From positions 1 through 43,096 of the forward strand of contig URAM01000016.1 of assembly GCA_900545815.1 (NCBI GenBank): 43,096 nt of DNA. Reading direction: 5' to 3'. Shown piece after piece: positions 14,526 to 22,101 of the stretch. This DNA is from an uncultured Eubacteriales bacterium (lineage in GTDB: Bacteria; Bacillota; Clostridia; Oscillospirales; Oscillospiraceae). The position numbers and the translations under genes were made by a program. The notes below the pieces were generated by a model, which saw only the letters and a program-made list of their open reading frames with translations, ran no database searches and had not been told where the DNA came from. Position 1 is the stretch's first letter; each line of letters opens with the position of its first letter.

Positions 14526-16433
14526 GTGCTTTCTGCCATCCAACAATTTTTCACCGACCTATGGGACAGCCTGACCCAGACCATGTCCAATCCGGACATG
14601 GCAGCTCAACTGGTGCAGCCCATCTCCGGTCTGTTGCAGCTGCTGACGCCCCTGCTGGCGCTGTTCATCTTGATCCGCTGCGGACGCAGTCTGCTGCGGG
14701 GAAAGATCGAGGAGGAGGTATGGGGCTATCTGGTTACAGCAGACCAGACCGCCTATCCCCTCCCCCACTGGGAAAACCTCATCGGCCGCTCCAGCCGGTG
14801 TGATGTGGTGCTCAACTTCCCCACTGTCTCCCGCAGTCACGCCGCCCTGATTCGGGACAACGCCGGTCAGTGGCAGCTCCACCCCCTCAACGCCAAAAAC
14901 GGCGTTCTGCTCAACGGGGCTCCCATCACGGAACCGGAGCCGGTGCAGGACGGGGATCTGTTCGACATGGGCGGACTGGTGCTGGCTTTTCTGCCAGCCA
15001 ACGAGGAGGAGCTCCACGCCCAAGCCCAGCGGCGCACCAAGCCGGGACGGTTCATCTCCCCTGGCGTGACTCTGTTCCTGCTGACCCTGTTCCAGGCCAC
15101 CCTCTGCTTCAAGCTGCTGCTGTCCTATCAGGGCAAGGCGGACGCACCGCCCATCCTCCCCTGTTTTGGGGTACTGGCAGGTTCCATGTGGTTTTTATAT
15201 CTGCTGTACCGCATCTTGAAGCGGCGGGGGTTTGAGATTGAGACCATCGCCTTTTTCCTCACCACCCTCTGTCTCACCATCACCGCCAACGGAATTCCAA
15301 AATCGTTGGTGAAGCAGACGGTGTGTGTAGTGCTGGGGCTGGTAGTGTTCTTCTCTATGAGTCTGATGCTGCGCAACCTGGAGCTGGCCAAGTGGTTCCG
15401 CTGGCCGGCCGCCGCCTTTTCCATGGCGCTGCTGGCTTTCAACGTCCTCTTTGGCGTGCGCCTGTTCGGTGCAAAGAACTGGGTCTCCATCGGCCCCATC
15501 CAATTCCAGCCATCGGAGCTGGTCAAAATTGCGTTTATTTTGGTGGGCGCCGCCACCCTAGATCGAATGTTCGCCAAGCGCAACCTGATCTTCACCCTGA
15601 TTTTCTCCGCCTTCTGCGTGGGCTGTCTGGGGCTTATGAGCGATTTCGGCACGGCGCTGATCTTCTTCGTGGCCTTTTTGGCCATCGCTTTCCTGCGCTC
15701 CGGCGACCTGGCTTCCGTGCTGCTCATGACCGCTGCCGCCTTCTTTGGCGGGTATATCATCCTGAAATTCAAGACCTATATCGCCGCCCGCTTCCTCATC
15801 TACCGCCATGTGTGGACAGATCCGGCCAACTACGGCTTTCAGCAGACCCGCACCATGTCCGCCTTGGCCAGCGGCGGTCTGTTCGGCCGGGGCGTGGGCA
15901 ATGGGTGGTTGAAGAATGTGGGGGCGGCCAACACCGACCTGGTGTTCGGCGTCATCGCAGAGGAAATGGGGCTGATCCTGGCGGTCTGCTGTGTCATCGC
16001 CATCCTGCTCCTGGCTCTTTTCGCCGTGAAGGAAGCGGCTACCGCCCGCAGCTCCTTTTACGTCATCGCCGCCTGCTCTACCGCCATGATCTTTGTGGTG
16101 CAGGTCATGCTCAACGTCTTTGGCTCCACCGACCTGCTGCCGTTGACCGGCGTCACCTTCCCCTTCGTGTCCTGCGGCGGCAGCAGTATGATCTCCTGCT
16201 GGGCGCTGCTGGCCTATATCAAGGCATCGGACACCAGGCAGAACTCGGCGTTGGCGGTGAAGCTGCCCAAACGGGTGCGCCGCCGCCGTGGGGAGGAGCT
16301 GCCGCCGGAGCCGCCTCAGGAGTCCGTGCCGCCTGCGGACACAGCTGACCCCATCATCCCTCAGGATGGCCCACTGTACACCGATGCAGACGACTGGCAG
16401 CGCTACTTTAAATGGGAGGATGATGACGAATGA
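14526..16433 (+). CDS. FHA-domain FtsW/RodA/SpoVE-family glycosyltransferase
   Basis: A SEDS-family peptidoglycan polymerase with an N-terminal forkhead-associated domain. After one membrane helix (LLQLLTPLLALFILI) an FHA domain runs from about residue 75 to 160, with the phosphothreonine-binding marks IGRSSRCDVVL, VSRSHAAL and AKNGVLLNG. Some ten membrane helices follow, with the SEDS signature FGSTDLLPLTGVTFPFVSCGGSS near residue 545. The C-terminal tail is polar and acidic. The start is a GTG at 14526 after AGGAGG; the 12-nt spacing is longer than ideal. The PBP gene overlaps by 4 bp, the normal SEDS-bPBP pairing. The FHA domain suggests control by a Ser/Thr kinase, as with actinobacterial FhaA/FtsW-PbpA clusters; no kinase gene lies in the window. 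Confidence 0.88.
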   Translation: MLSAIQQFFTDLWDSLTQTMSNPDMAAQLVQPISGLLQLLTPLLALFILIRCGRSLLRGKIEEEVWGYLVTADQTAYPLPHWENLIGRSSRCDVVLNFPTVSRSHAALIRDNAGQWQLHPLNAKNGVLLNGAPITEPEPVQDGDLFDMGGLVLAFLPANEEELHAQAQRRTKPGRFISPGVTLFLLTLFQATLCFKLLLSYQGKADAPPILPCFGVLAGSMWFLYLLYRILKRRGFEIETIAFFLTTLCLTITANGIPKSLVKQTVCVVLGLVVFFSMSLMLRNLELAKWFRWPAAAFSMALLAFNVLFGVRLFGAKNWVSIGPIQFQPSELVKIAFILVGAATLDRMFAKRNLIFTLIFSAFCVGCLGLMSDFGTALIFFVAFLAIAFLRSGDLASVLLMTAAAFFGGYIILKFKTYIAARFLIYRHVWTDPANYGFQQTRTMSALASGGLFGRGVGNGWLKNVGAANTDLVFGVIAEEMGLILAVCCVIAILLLALFAVKEAATARSSFYVIAACSTAMIFVVQVMLNVFGSTDLLPLTGVTFPFVSCGGSSMISCWALLAYIKASDTRQNSALAVKLPKRVRRRRGEELPPEPPQESVPPADTADPIIPQDGPLYTDADDWQRYFKWEDDDE

Positions 16434-17782
16434 AAAAGCTCCAACGGCGCACTCTCTTTGTGCTCCTGTTCATCCTGGCTCTGGCCGCCGGAACGGTGGT
16501 GCTGTGCGCCTTCTATGTGAAGGACGGCGCCCAGTGGGCGTCCTTCTACGGCAATCAACATGTATACACCAACGGCCGCATTGCCTCCGGCTCCATTCAA
16601 GATCGGAATGGCACAACGCTTTTTGACTGCGCCGAGGGTCAATACAGCGATGACAAAACCACCCGTATCTCCACCCTCCACGCCATCGGCGACAAGCAGG
16701 GGAACATCAACACGGGAGCGAAAAACCTGTTCGCCGACCAGTTGGTAGGGTTCAGTCTCATCACAGGCACCTCCGGCACGGGCAACACCATCAAACTGAC
16801 CCTGGATGCCAACCTGAACAACGCCGCCTACCAGGCCATGGCAGGCCGGAAAGGGGTGGCAGCCCTATACAATTACGAAACTGGCGAGATCCTCTGTATG
16901 CTCTCCACCCCCTCCTTCGACCCGGCCGATGACGCCGAGGCGGCCAAGGTGGCTGCCGGCGACAGCAACTATGACGGCGCTTATCTGAACCGATTCCTGT
17001 CCGGCACCTACACCCCCGGCTCTACCTTCAAGCTGGTCACTGCTGCCGCCGCTTTGGAGACGCTGCACAACGAGGACAGCTTCTCCTATACCTGCACTGG
17101 CTCTCTGACCTTAAACGGCGAGAAGATCACCTGCCCCAGCGTCCACGGCACCCAGGACTTTGCCACCGCTCTGGCTAACTCCTGCAACGGTGCCTTCGCC
17201 ACCCTTGCCACCCAAGTGGGCGGCAAGACCCTGGAAAAGTACGCCAAAGAGGCTGGCCTGACCTCCAAAGTGAACGTCAACGGCCTCAATACCGCCGCTG
17301 GCAGCTTTACTGCCGGCACATCGGACAACGATGTAGGCTGGTCTGGCGTAGGGCAGTACAAGGATCTGGTGAATCCCTGTGCCGAGCTGACCCTGATGGG
17401 CTGCATCGCCCAGGGAGGCAGTGCAGCCACACCGCGGCTGCTGAAGTCGGTCACCAGCTCCAAGGGGCTTCCGGTGGCGCATGTGACCACGGAAACCAGC
17501 AAAATTGGGTGGAAAGCGGATACCTGTGATAAAATCCGCACGTTGATGCACAATAATGTGACCAGCAACTACAGCAAGAACCTGGACTTCGGCGGGCTGA
17601 ACGTGTGCGCCAAGTCCGGTACGGCGGAAGTGGGTACCAGCAAGCCCCACGCCTGGTTCGTAGGCTTTGTTGAGGACAGCGCCTATCCCTATGCCTTCGT
17701 GGTGGTCGTGGAGAACGGCGGCTGGGGCTCCTCAGTGGCTGGCGGCGTGGCGGCCAGCTTGCTCAAGGCCGCTTGTCAGTAA
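16430..17782 (+). CDS. class B penicillin-binding protein (transpeptidase)
   Basis: A 450-residue bitopic transpeptidase that crosslinks peptidoglycan, partner of the SEDS protein it overlaps by 4 bp. One N-terminal membrane anchor (TLFVLLFILALAAGTVVL) is followed by a short dimerisation region and the transpeptidase domain. That domain has the catalytic S-x-x-K in PGSTFKLVTAA (about residue 202), the S-x-N in SCNGAF (about residue 248) and K-S-G-T in CAKSGTAEVG (about residue 391), where KTG is the common form. The size and motif layout match the short PbpA type rather than large PBP2. It probably ends the operon, with a terminator about 80 nt on. Confidence 0.92.
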   Translation: MKKLQRRTLFVLLFILALAAGTVVLCAFYVKDGAQWASFYGNQHVYTNGRIASGSIQDRNGTTLFDCAEGQYSDDKTTRISTLHAIGDKQGNINTGAKNLFADQLVGFSLITGTSGTGNTIKLTLDANLNNAAYQAMAGRKGVAALYNYETGEILCMLSTPSFDPADDAEAAKVAAGDSNYDGAYLNRFLSGTYTPGSTFKLVTAAAALETLHNEDSFSYTCTGSLTLNGEKITCPSVHGTQDFATALANSCNGAFATLATQVGGKTLEKYAKEAGLTSKVNVNGLNTAAGSFTAGTSDNDVGWSGVGQYKDLVNPCAELTLMGCIAQGGSAATPRLLKSVTSSKGLPVAHVTTETSKIGWKADTCDKIRTLMHNNVTSNYSKNLDFGGLNVCAKSGTAEVGTSKPHAWFVGFVEDSAYPYAFVVVVENGGWGSSVAGGVAASLLKAACQ

Positions 17783-17811
17783 CCATACCTGCTGGCCGAC
17801 GAAACAGAAGA

Positions 17812-17840
17812 TTGACAAACTCGCTGTGATTCTATAAAAT
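17812..17840 (+). promoter_or_regulatory. promoter upstream of the LOG-family gene
   Basis: TTGACA (17812-17817), 17-nt spacer, TAAAAT (17835-17840). Confidence 0.7.
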
Positions 17841-17861
17841 AGATTCAGGTGAGTACCGACC

Positions 17862-17896
17862 GGCAGTTAGGCTTTAAAAGTCTAACTGCCCTTTTT
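17862..17896 (+). terminator. terminator between promoter and LOG gene (possible attenuator)
   Basis: GGCAGTTAGGCTT / AAGTCTAACTGCC (one G-T pair) with a 3-nt loop, then CTTTTTCC. It lies downstream of the promoter at 17812 and 51 nt before the LOG ATG. It may simply end the FtsW-PBP transcript, or it may attenuate the new one. Confidence 0.8.
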
Positions 17897-17947
17897 CCTA
17901 TCGCTCAAAGAAACAACGAAGCGTCTCAAGAGGAAAGGAGCATCTAC

Positions 17948-18484
17948 ATGAATATCACAGTTTATCTCGGCGCCAGCGAAGGCAATGATCCCGCTTTGCG
18001 CAAGGCTGTCCAAGCGCTGGGCACTTGGATCGGGACAAGCGGGAACACACTGGTCTACGGCGGCTCAAAGACCGGCTTGATGGGCGACCTGGCCACCAGT
18101 GTTCTGGCCGCTGGCGGGAAGGCCATCGGGGTGGAGCCCCAGTGCTTTATGGATGCAGGATTCCAATATGATGGGCTGACCGAGCTGATCGTGACCGAAG
18201 ACATCCCTGCCCGCAAGCGCAAGATGCTCGAGCTGGGTGAGGCTTTCATCGCTTTTCCGGGCGGTACGGGAACGCTGGAGGAGATCGCAGAGGTCATGTC
18301 CGATGTATCCCTCAAGCAGCTGGACGCCCCTTGTATCCTCTACAACCTCAACGGTTACTATGACAGCCTGAAAGCGCTGCTGCGGCACATGATCGAAAAG
18401 GGACTGTCCTCACAGGATCGGCAAGAGGGAATCTATTTTGCAGCTGACCTTGCGCAGGTCAAGGCAATCGTGGAACGTACATAA
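17948..18484 (+). CDS. LOG-family protein (Rossmann fold, nucleotide 5'-monophosphate phosphoribohydrolase-like)
   Basis: A 178-residue protein with the two LOG-family motifs: GGSKTGLMGDLA near residue 40 and the active-site PGGTGTLEEI near residue 108. Plant LOG enzymes release cytokinin bases from their monophosphates; bacterial homologues hydrolyse AMP-type nucleotides and the physiological role is usually unknown. The start at 17948 follows AGGAAAGGAG, about 10 nt upstream, and reads MNITVYLGASEGNDPAL, typical for the family. The 3' end overlaps the convergent YigZ-like gene by 52 bp. Confidence 0.9.
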   Translation: MNITVYLGASEGNDPALRKAVQALGTWIGTSGNTLVYGGSKTGLMGDLATSVLAAGGKAIGVEPQCFMDAGFQYDGLTELIVTEDIPARKRKMLELGEAFIAFPGGTGTLEEIAEVMSDVSLKQLDAPCILYNLNGYYDSLKALLRHMIEKGLSSQDRQEGIYFAADLAQVKAIVERT

Positions 18485-19143
18485 CGCATAAAAAAGACCA
18501 GAATTGCAGTGCAATTCTGGTCTTTTGCAATCATCGGACAGGCACAGCCTGTGACCGTGGCCTGCACGGTGCCGGAGGTCAAGTCCAGCACTCGCTTGGC
18601 GAACTCTCCCTCCTTCCCTTCCGGCAGGAGGGCTTTGATGGTCACATCGGCGCCGTATTCGGTATCTGCTACGATGCCGTCCCACAGGGGGATTTCCTGG
18701 GTCAGCTTGCCCAGCAGGTTGTAGCCGCAGGGGATGGTCAGCTCCACCCAACGGCGCACCACGGAGACGCCTGCGGCGTTGAGGGTCTCCTTGGCGGTGG
18801 TCTGGTAGGCCCGCAGAAGGGGGCCTGCGCCCAGGAGGACACCGCCGAAGTAGCGGGTGACCACGCAGACCACGTCGGTAACCCCTTCCCGATTGAACAC
18901 CTCCAGCATGGGCTGTCCGGCGGTGCCTTGAGGCTCACCATCATCGCTGTAGCGGAGGACGCCGTTTTTCAGCAGGTAACACCAGCAGTTGTGGCGGGCG
19001 TCGTGGTACTGCTTTTTCACGGCCTCGATGAAGGCACGGGCTTCCTCCTCGCTCTCCACATGGCGGACTTTGCCCAGGAATCGGGAGCGTTTTTCCACAT
19101 ACTCGGCATCACCGGAGCCGGTGGGGATATAATATTCAGTCAT
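18433..19143 (-). CDS. YigZ/IMPACT-family protein with an unusual C-terminus
   Basis: A UPF0029/YigZ-type protein. The N-terminal domain has the marks KRSRFLGKV, ARHNCWCY, YSDDGEPQGTAGQP and TRYFGGVLLGAGPLLRAY; the C-terminal DUF1949 ferredoxin-like domain follows. Function is unknown; the family is related to the IMPACT translation regulator. The first ATG behind GGTG is used (19143). The usual YigZ is near 205-215 residues, and this one is 236: the last 30 or so residues run through a terminator hairpin (18490-18526) and on into the opposite LOG gene. The tail is therefore probably a late acquisition after loss of a stop codon. It lies 45 nt after gltX. Confidence 0.88.
   Translation of the reverse strand: MTEYYIPTGSGDAEYVEKRSRFLGKVRHVESEEEARAFIEAVKKQYHDARHNCWCYLLKNGVLRYSDDGEPQGTAGQPMLEVFNREGVTDVVCVVTRYFGGVLLGAGPLLRAYQTTAKETLNAAGVSVVRRWVELTIPCGYNLLGKLTQEIPLWDGIVADTEYGADVTIKALLPEGKEGEFAKRVLDLTSGTVQATVTGCACPMIAKDQNCTAILVFFMRYVRSTIALTCARSAAK
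18490..18526. terminator. bidirectional terminator inside the yigZ-like 3' end
   Basis: AAAAAGACCAGAATTGCA pairs with TGCAATTCTGGTCTTTT around a tiny loop. It follows the LOG stop by a few bases and lies within the coding frame of the convergent gene. Confidence 0.85.
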
Positions 19144-19188
19144 CAGCACACCTGCTTTCTCGGCTTGGCCGGAGGATTTTTCATCTGA

Positions 19189-20709
19189 TTACACGCTGAG
19201 CTTTTCGATGCCCTGCTTCATCCGAGCGATGGATTCTTCCTTTCCCAGGATGTGGGCAATCTCCACTGCACCGCCAGGTGTGACAGCCTTGCCGGCGATG
19301 GCAATGCGGACGGGCCACATGATCTTGGCGTTCTTCACTTCCAGCTCTGCGGCCAGATCGGTCATGACCGCCTTGATGCCCTCCGGTTCCCAGGGTTCCA
19401 GCGCCTCGAAGCGGGGCAGGATGGTCTGGAGCATTTCCAGGGAAATCTCGGCGTTGGTCTTGGACTTTTTATGAGTGTAGAGGGCAATGTCGTAGTCGGG
19501 CAGCTTGTCGAAGAAGTCCACCTTTTCTGGAATCTCGTTCATGGTCTCGGTGCGCTGGTGGAGCAGGTCGGCGATCTCCGCCACGTCCACATGGGGGTTC
19601 TGGACGGTCTGGCGGATGTAAGGCTCGGCTGCCTTGGAAAATTCCTCCGGAGTCATGGAGCGGATATAGTGGCTGTTGAAATACTTCAGCTTTTCCATGT
19701 CGAAGGCGGAAGGAGATTTGGAGATGCCCTCGATGTCGAACACCTGGATCAGTTCTTCCATGGTGAAGAACTCCTGTTCGGCGATGTCACCCTTGGGGCT
19801 CCACCCCAGCAGGGTCACATAGTTCAAAATGGCATCGGACAGGTAGCCCATCTTGAGCAGGTCTTCATAAGAGGGATCGCCGTGACGCTTGGACATCTTG
19901 CGGACAGTCTTGGTCTCCGGATCGGTAATCATGACGGAGGCGCAGTGGACGTAGGTGGGGATCTCCCAGCCGAAAGCCTCGTAGAGCAGGTTGTACTTGG
20001 GGGAGGAGGACAGGTATTCGCTGCCTCTGACCACATGAGTGATGCCCATGAGGTGGTCGTCAATGACGTTGGCGAAGTTATAGGTGGGCAGTCCATCGGA
20101 CTTGATCAAAACCTGATCGTCCAGGTCGGCGTTGTCCACGGTCACATCGCCATAGACGGCGTCGTGGAAGGTGGTGTGACCGGCGGGGATTTTCTGACGG
20201 ATGACGTAGGGTTCCCCTGCTGCCAGCTTCGCATCAATCTCCTCCTGGCTCAGGCGGCTGCAATGGCCGTCGTACTTGGCCACCTTACCCTCGGCGGAAG
20301 CGGCGTCTCGGAGCTGTTCCAGGCGCTCCTCAGAGCAGAAGCAGCGATAGGCCAAGCCCTTTTCCACCAGCAGCTCGGCGTACTTCTGATAATAAGACAT
20401 CCGCTCGGTCTGGACATAGGGGCCAACAGGGCCGCCCACGTCGGGGCCTTCGTCGTAGTCCAGGTGGCAGCTCTCCATGGTGCGCTGGATGACGGCGACA
20501 GCGTCCTCCACCTTCCGCTTCTGGTCGGTGTCCTCGATGCGCAGGATGAACTTGCCCTGATTGTGTCGGGCGATCAGGTAGGTGTAGAGGGCGGTGCGCA
20601 GGTTGCCCACATGCATATAGCCGGTGGGAGAGGGAGCAAACCGAGTGCGAACCTCGCCCTTGGGGATGCGTGCTTCCATATCTTCAAACCATTGATAATC
20701 TAATTTCAC
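19189..20709 (-). CDS. gltX: glutamyl-tRNA synthetase
   Basis: A 506-residue class I synthetase that charges tRNA-Glu, and in most Clostridia also tRNA-Gln for later amidation. The HIGH-type motif is FAPSPTGYMHVGN, the KMSKS-type motif is RKMSKRHGDPSYEDL (about residue 276), and the Rossmann core and alpha-helical anticodon domain are complete. It starts with GTG at 20709 behind AGGAGG at 8 nt, adding a 19-residue N-terminal stretch before the catalytic fold. The tRNA-Gln(CTG) gene is 1.2 kb away, but no GatCAB or GlnRS is in the window, so which route it uses is not visible. Confidence 0.97.
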   Translation of the reverse strand: MKLDYQWFEDMEARIPKGEVRTRFAPSPTGYMHVGNLRTALYTYLIARHNQGKFILRIEDTDQKRKVEDAVAVIQRTMESCHLDYDEGPDVGGPVGPYVQTERMSYYQKYAELLVEKGLAYRCFCSEERLEQLRDAASAEGKVAKYDGHCSRLSQEEIDAKLAAGEPYVIRQKIPAGHTTFHDAVYGDVTVDNADLDDQVLIKSDGLPTYNFANVIDDHLMGITHVVRGSEYLSSSPKYNLLYEAFGWEIPTYVHCASVMITDPETKTVRKMSKRHGDPSYEDLLKMGYLSDAILNYVTLLGWSPKGDIAEQEFFTMEELIQVFDIEGISKSPSAFDMEKLKYFNSHYIRSMTPEEFSKAAEPYIRQTVQNPHVDVAEIADLLHQRTETMNEIPEKVDFFDKLPDYDIALYTHKKSKTNAEISLEMLQTILPRFEALEPWEPEGIKAVMTDLAAELEVKNAKIMWPVRIAIAGKAVTPGGAVEIAHILGKEESIARMKQGIEKLSV

Positions 20710-20739
20710 GGTAGTTTCCTCCTATTCTTCTACTTCGTT

Positions 20740-20768
20740 ATTCTATTTTTTTCCGCCCGCCTTGTCAA
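20740..20768 (-). promoter_or_regulatory. promoter of gltX
   Basis: TTGACA (complement of 20763-20768), 17-nt spacer, TAGAAT (complement of 20740-20745). Confidence 0.8.
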
Positions 20769-20829
20769 GTCTCTCTCGGTCAACCTGCACAAATTCTCCC
20801 TCGCTCCCCCACTTTTTCCCTCGCTCCTC

Positions 20830-20858
20830 TTTCCAAGCAGAGAGAAACTGTTTATAAT
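20830..20858 (+). promoter_or_regulatory. promoter of the carbonic anhydrase gene
   Basis: TTTCCA (weak -35, 20830-20835), 17-nt spacer, perfect TATAAT (20853-20858). Confidence 0.6.
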
Positions 20859-20893
20859 AGTGGTATTTTCAAACCCAAGCAAGGAGGTTCTCT

Positions 20894-21529
20894 ATGAAAC
20901 AGGAACTGGAATCCATCCTCGCCTTCGGCGCACAGGCAGTGTCCGGAGAAAAGACCATCTTCGACCAGGCCGCCCTGCGGCACTTAGACCGGCTCATGGA
21001 GGGCAACAGCGGCTACAAGACCACCCCCGCCAATCCGGCGGTGCTGAGCCAGGAGCTGCGGGAGGGCACAGCCAAAAACGGTCAGTCGCCCCTGGCGGTC
21101 ATTGTCTGCTGCAGCGACTCCCGTGTGCCGCCGGAGCACATCTTCCACGCCGGCATCGGGGAGCTGTTCATCATCCGCAACGCAGGCAACCTCATCAGTG
21201 ACTTTGCCCTGGGCAGCGTAGAATACGCTGTGGAGCACCTGGAGACACCCTTGGTGGTGGTCATGGGGCACACCGGCTGCGGCGCAGTAGGGACAGCGCT
21301 GACGCCGGCACAGGAAAAGGGCGGCTTGGCCGCCATCCTGGCAGAAATTCGGGACGCCATCGCTGGTGAGTCTGACCCCCACCAGGCCGTGCGCAAGAAC
21401 ACCCTCCACGCCCTGGCCACGTTGGGGCGCAGCCCCATTTTGAAGGAGCTGCACCAGGCAGGCAAGGTGGAGTTCGCCGCCGCCATCTATGACATCCACA
21501 GCGGGCATGTGGACTTTTTGCAAGATTGA
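20894..21529 (+). CDS. beta-class carbonic anhydrase
   Basis: A 211-residue zinc enzyme interconverting CO2 and bicarbonate in the cytoplasm. The beta-class zinc ligands are clear: Cys and Asp in CCSDSRVPPE (about residues 75-84) and His and Cys in GHTGCGAV (about residue 137-144), together with RNAGN. Length is typical. AAGGAGG lies 8 nt before the ATG. It is a single-gene unit with its own promoter and terminator. The role is probably bicarbonate supply for carboxylases or pH balance. Confidence 0.94.
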   Translation: MKQELESILAFGAQAVSGEKTIFDQAALRHLDRLMEGNSGYKTTPANPAVLSQELREGTAKNGQSPLAVIVCCSDSRVPPEHIFHAGIGELFIIRNAGNLISDFALGSVEYAVEHLETPLVVVMGHTGCGAVGTALTPAQEKGGLAAILAEIRDAIAGESDPHQAVRKNTLHALATLGRSPILKELHQAGKVEFAAAIYDIHSGHVDFLQD

Positions 21530-21535
21530 CATTGG

Positions 21536-21569
21536 AAAACTGGGAATGGCTTGCTGTTCCCAGTTTTTT
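21536..21569 (+). terminator. terminator of the carbonic anhydrase gene
   Basis: AACTGGGAA / TTCCCAGTT with a 10-nt loop, then TTTT. Confidence 0.8.
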
Positions 21570-21583
21570 CTGGATAAAAGAGA

Positions 21584-21610
21584 ATCCCATGGATGAGACA
21601 TCCATGGGAT
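21584..21610 (-). terminator. hairpin after tRNA-Leu
   Basis: ATCCCATGGATG / CATCCATGGGAT with a 3-nt loop, directly after the tRNA 3' end on the minus strand, followed by a pyrimidine-rich TCTCTTTT. Confidence 0.65.
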
Positions 21611-21611
21611 C

Positions 21612-21696
21612 TGGTGCGGATGATGAGACTTGAACTCACACGTCGGTTGACACACGCCCCTCAAACGTGCCTGTCTACCTATTCCAGCACATCCGC
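21612..21696 (-). tRNA. tRNA-Leu(GAG), CCA encoded
   Basis: Read on the minus strand it begins GCGGATG and ends CATCCGC-A-CCA, giving a 7-bp acceptor stem. The anticodon stem CACGT/GCGTG encloses the loop TTGAGGG with anticodon GAG. A long variable arm and a GTTCAAG T-loop are present. It reads CUC and CUU codons. Confidence 0.92.
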
Positions 21697-21711
21697 AAAT
21701 TAGCGTTATTT

Positions 21712-21740
21712 ATTATAGGATGAGACGCGGTTTTTGTCAA
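21712..21740 (-). promoter_or_regulatory. consensus promoter of tRNA-Leu
   Basis: TTGACA (complement of 21735-21740), 17-nt spacer, TATAAT (complement of 21712-21717). Confidence 0.85.
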
Positions 21741-21807
21741 GCGCTTTTTTGAAATTCCCGCAAAAATCAGTCAAAGAAAAAAATCCTAAAAAAATCGAAA
21801 ATAATTG

Positions 21808-21835
21808 TTGACAACCGGATGAAAATGAGTATAAT
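21808..21835 (+). promoter_or_regulatory. consensus promoter of tRNA-Gln
   Basis: TTGACA (21808-21813), 16-nt spacer, TATAAT (21830-21835). Confidence 0.85.
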
Positions 21836-21868
21836 AGTAAAAGTGTTCCGCGAGGGACACAGCCAAAT

Positions 21869-21942
21869 AGCGGAATTGTGTAAGGGTAGCACAGCAGACT
21901 CTGACTCTGTATGTGAGGGTTCGAATCCTTCTTCCGCTGCCA
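21869..21942 (+). tRNA. tRNA-Gln(CTG), CCA encoded
   Basis: AGCGGAA pairs with TTCCGCT, followed by discriminator G and CCA. The D-arm is TGTG/CACA, the anticodon stem GCAGA/TCTGT encloses CTCTGAC with anticodon CTG, and the T-loop is GGTTCGAATCC. It reads CAG. Confidence 0.92.
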
Positions 21943-21978
21943 AAAAGCCTGTGATTGGCTTCAATCACAGGCTTTTTT
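21943..21978 (+). terminator. terminator of tRNA-Gln
   Basis: AAAAGCCTGTGATTG / CAATCACAGGCTTTT with a 4-nt loop and a run of six T. Confidence 0.88.
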
Positions 21979-22059
21979 CTAACTTTTCACCCATTCATAA
22001 ACAGCTCACATTTGGCTTGGCGCACAAGTCGTGCACAACTGCTGCACAAAACTTCTGGA

Positions 22060-22097
22060 AAAAACTGCGTATGACTGACCCCATACGCAGTTTTTTT
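22060..22097. terminator. bidirectional terminator after the aldehyde dehydrogenase gene
   Basis: AAAACTGCGTATG / CATACGCAGTTTT with an 8-nt loop and T-runs on both strands. Confidence 0.82.
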
Positions 22098-22101
22098 CTT
22101 T

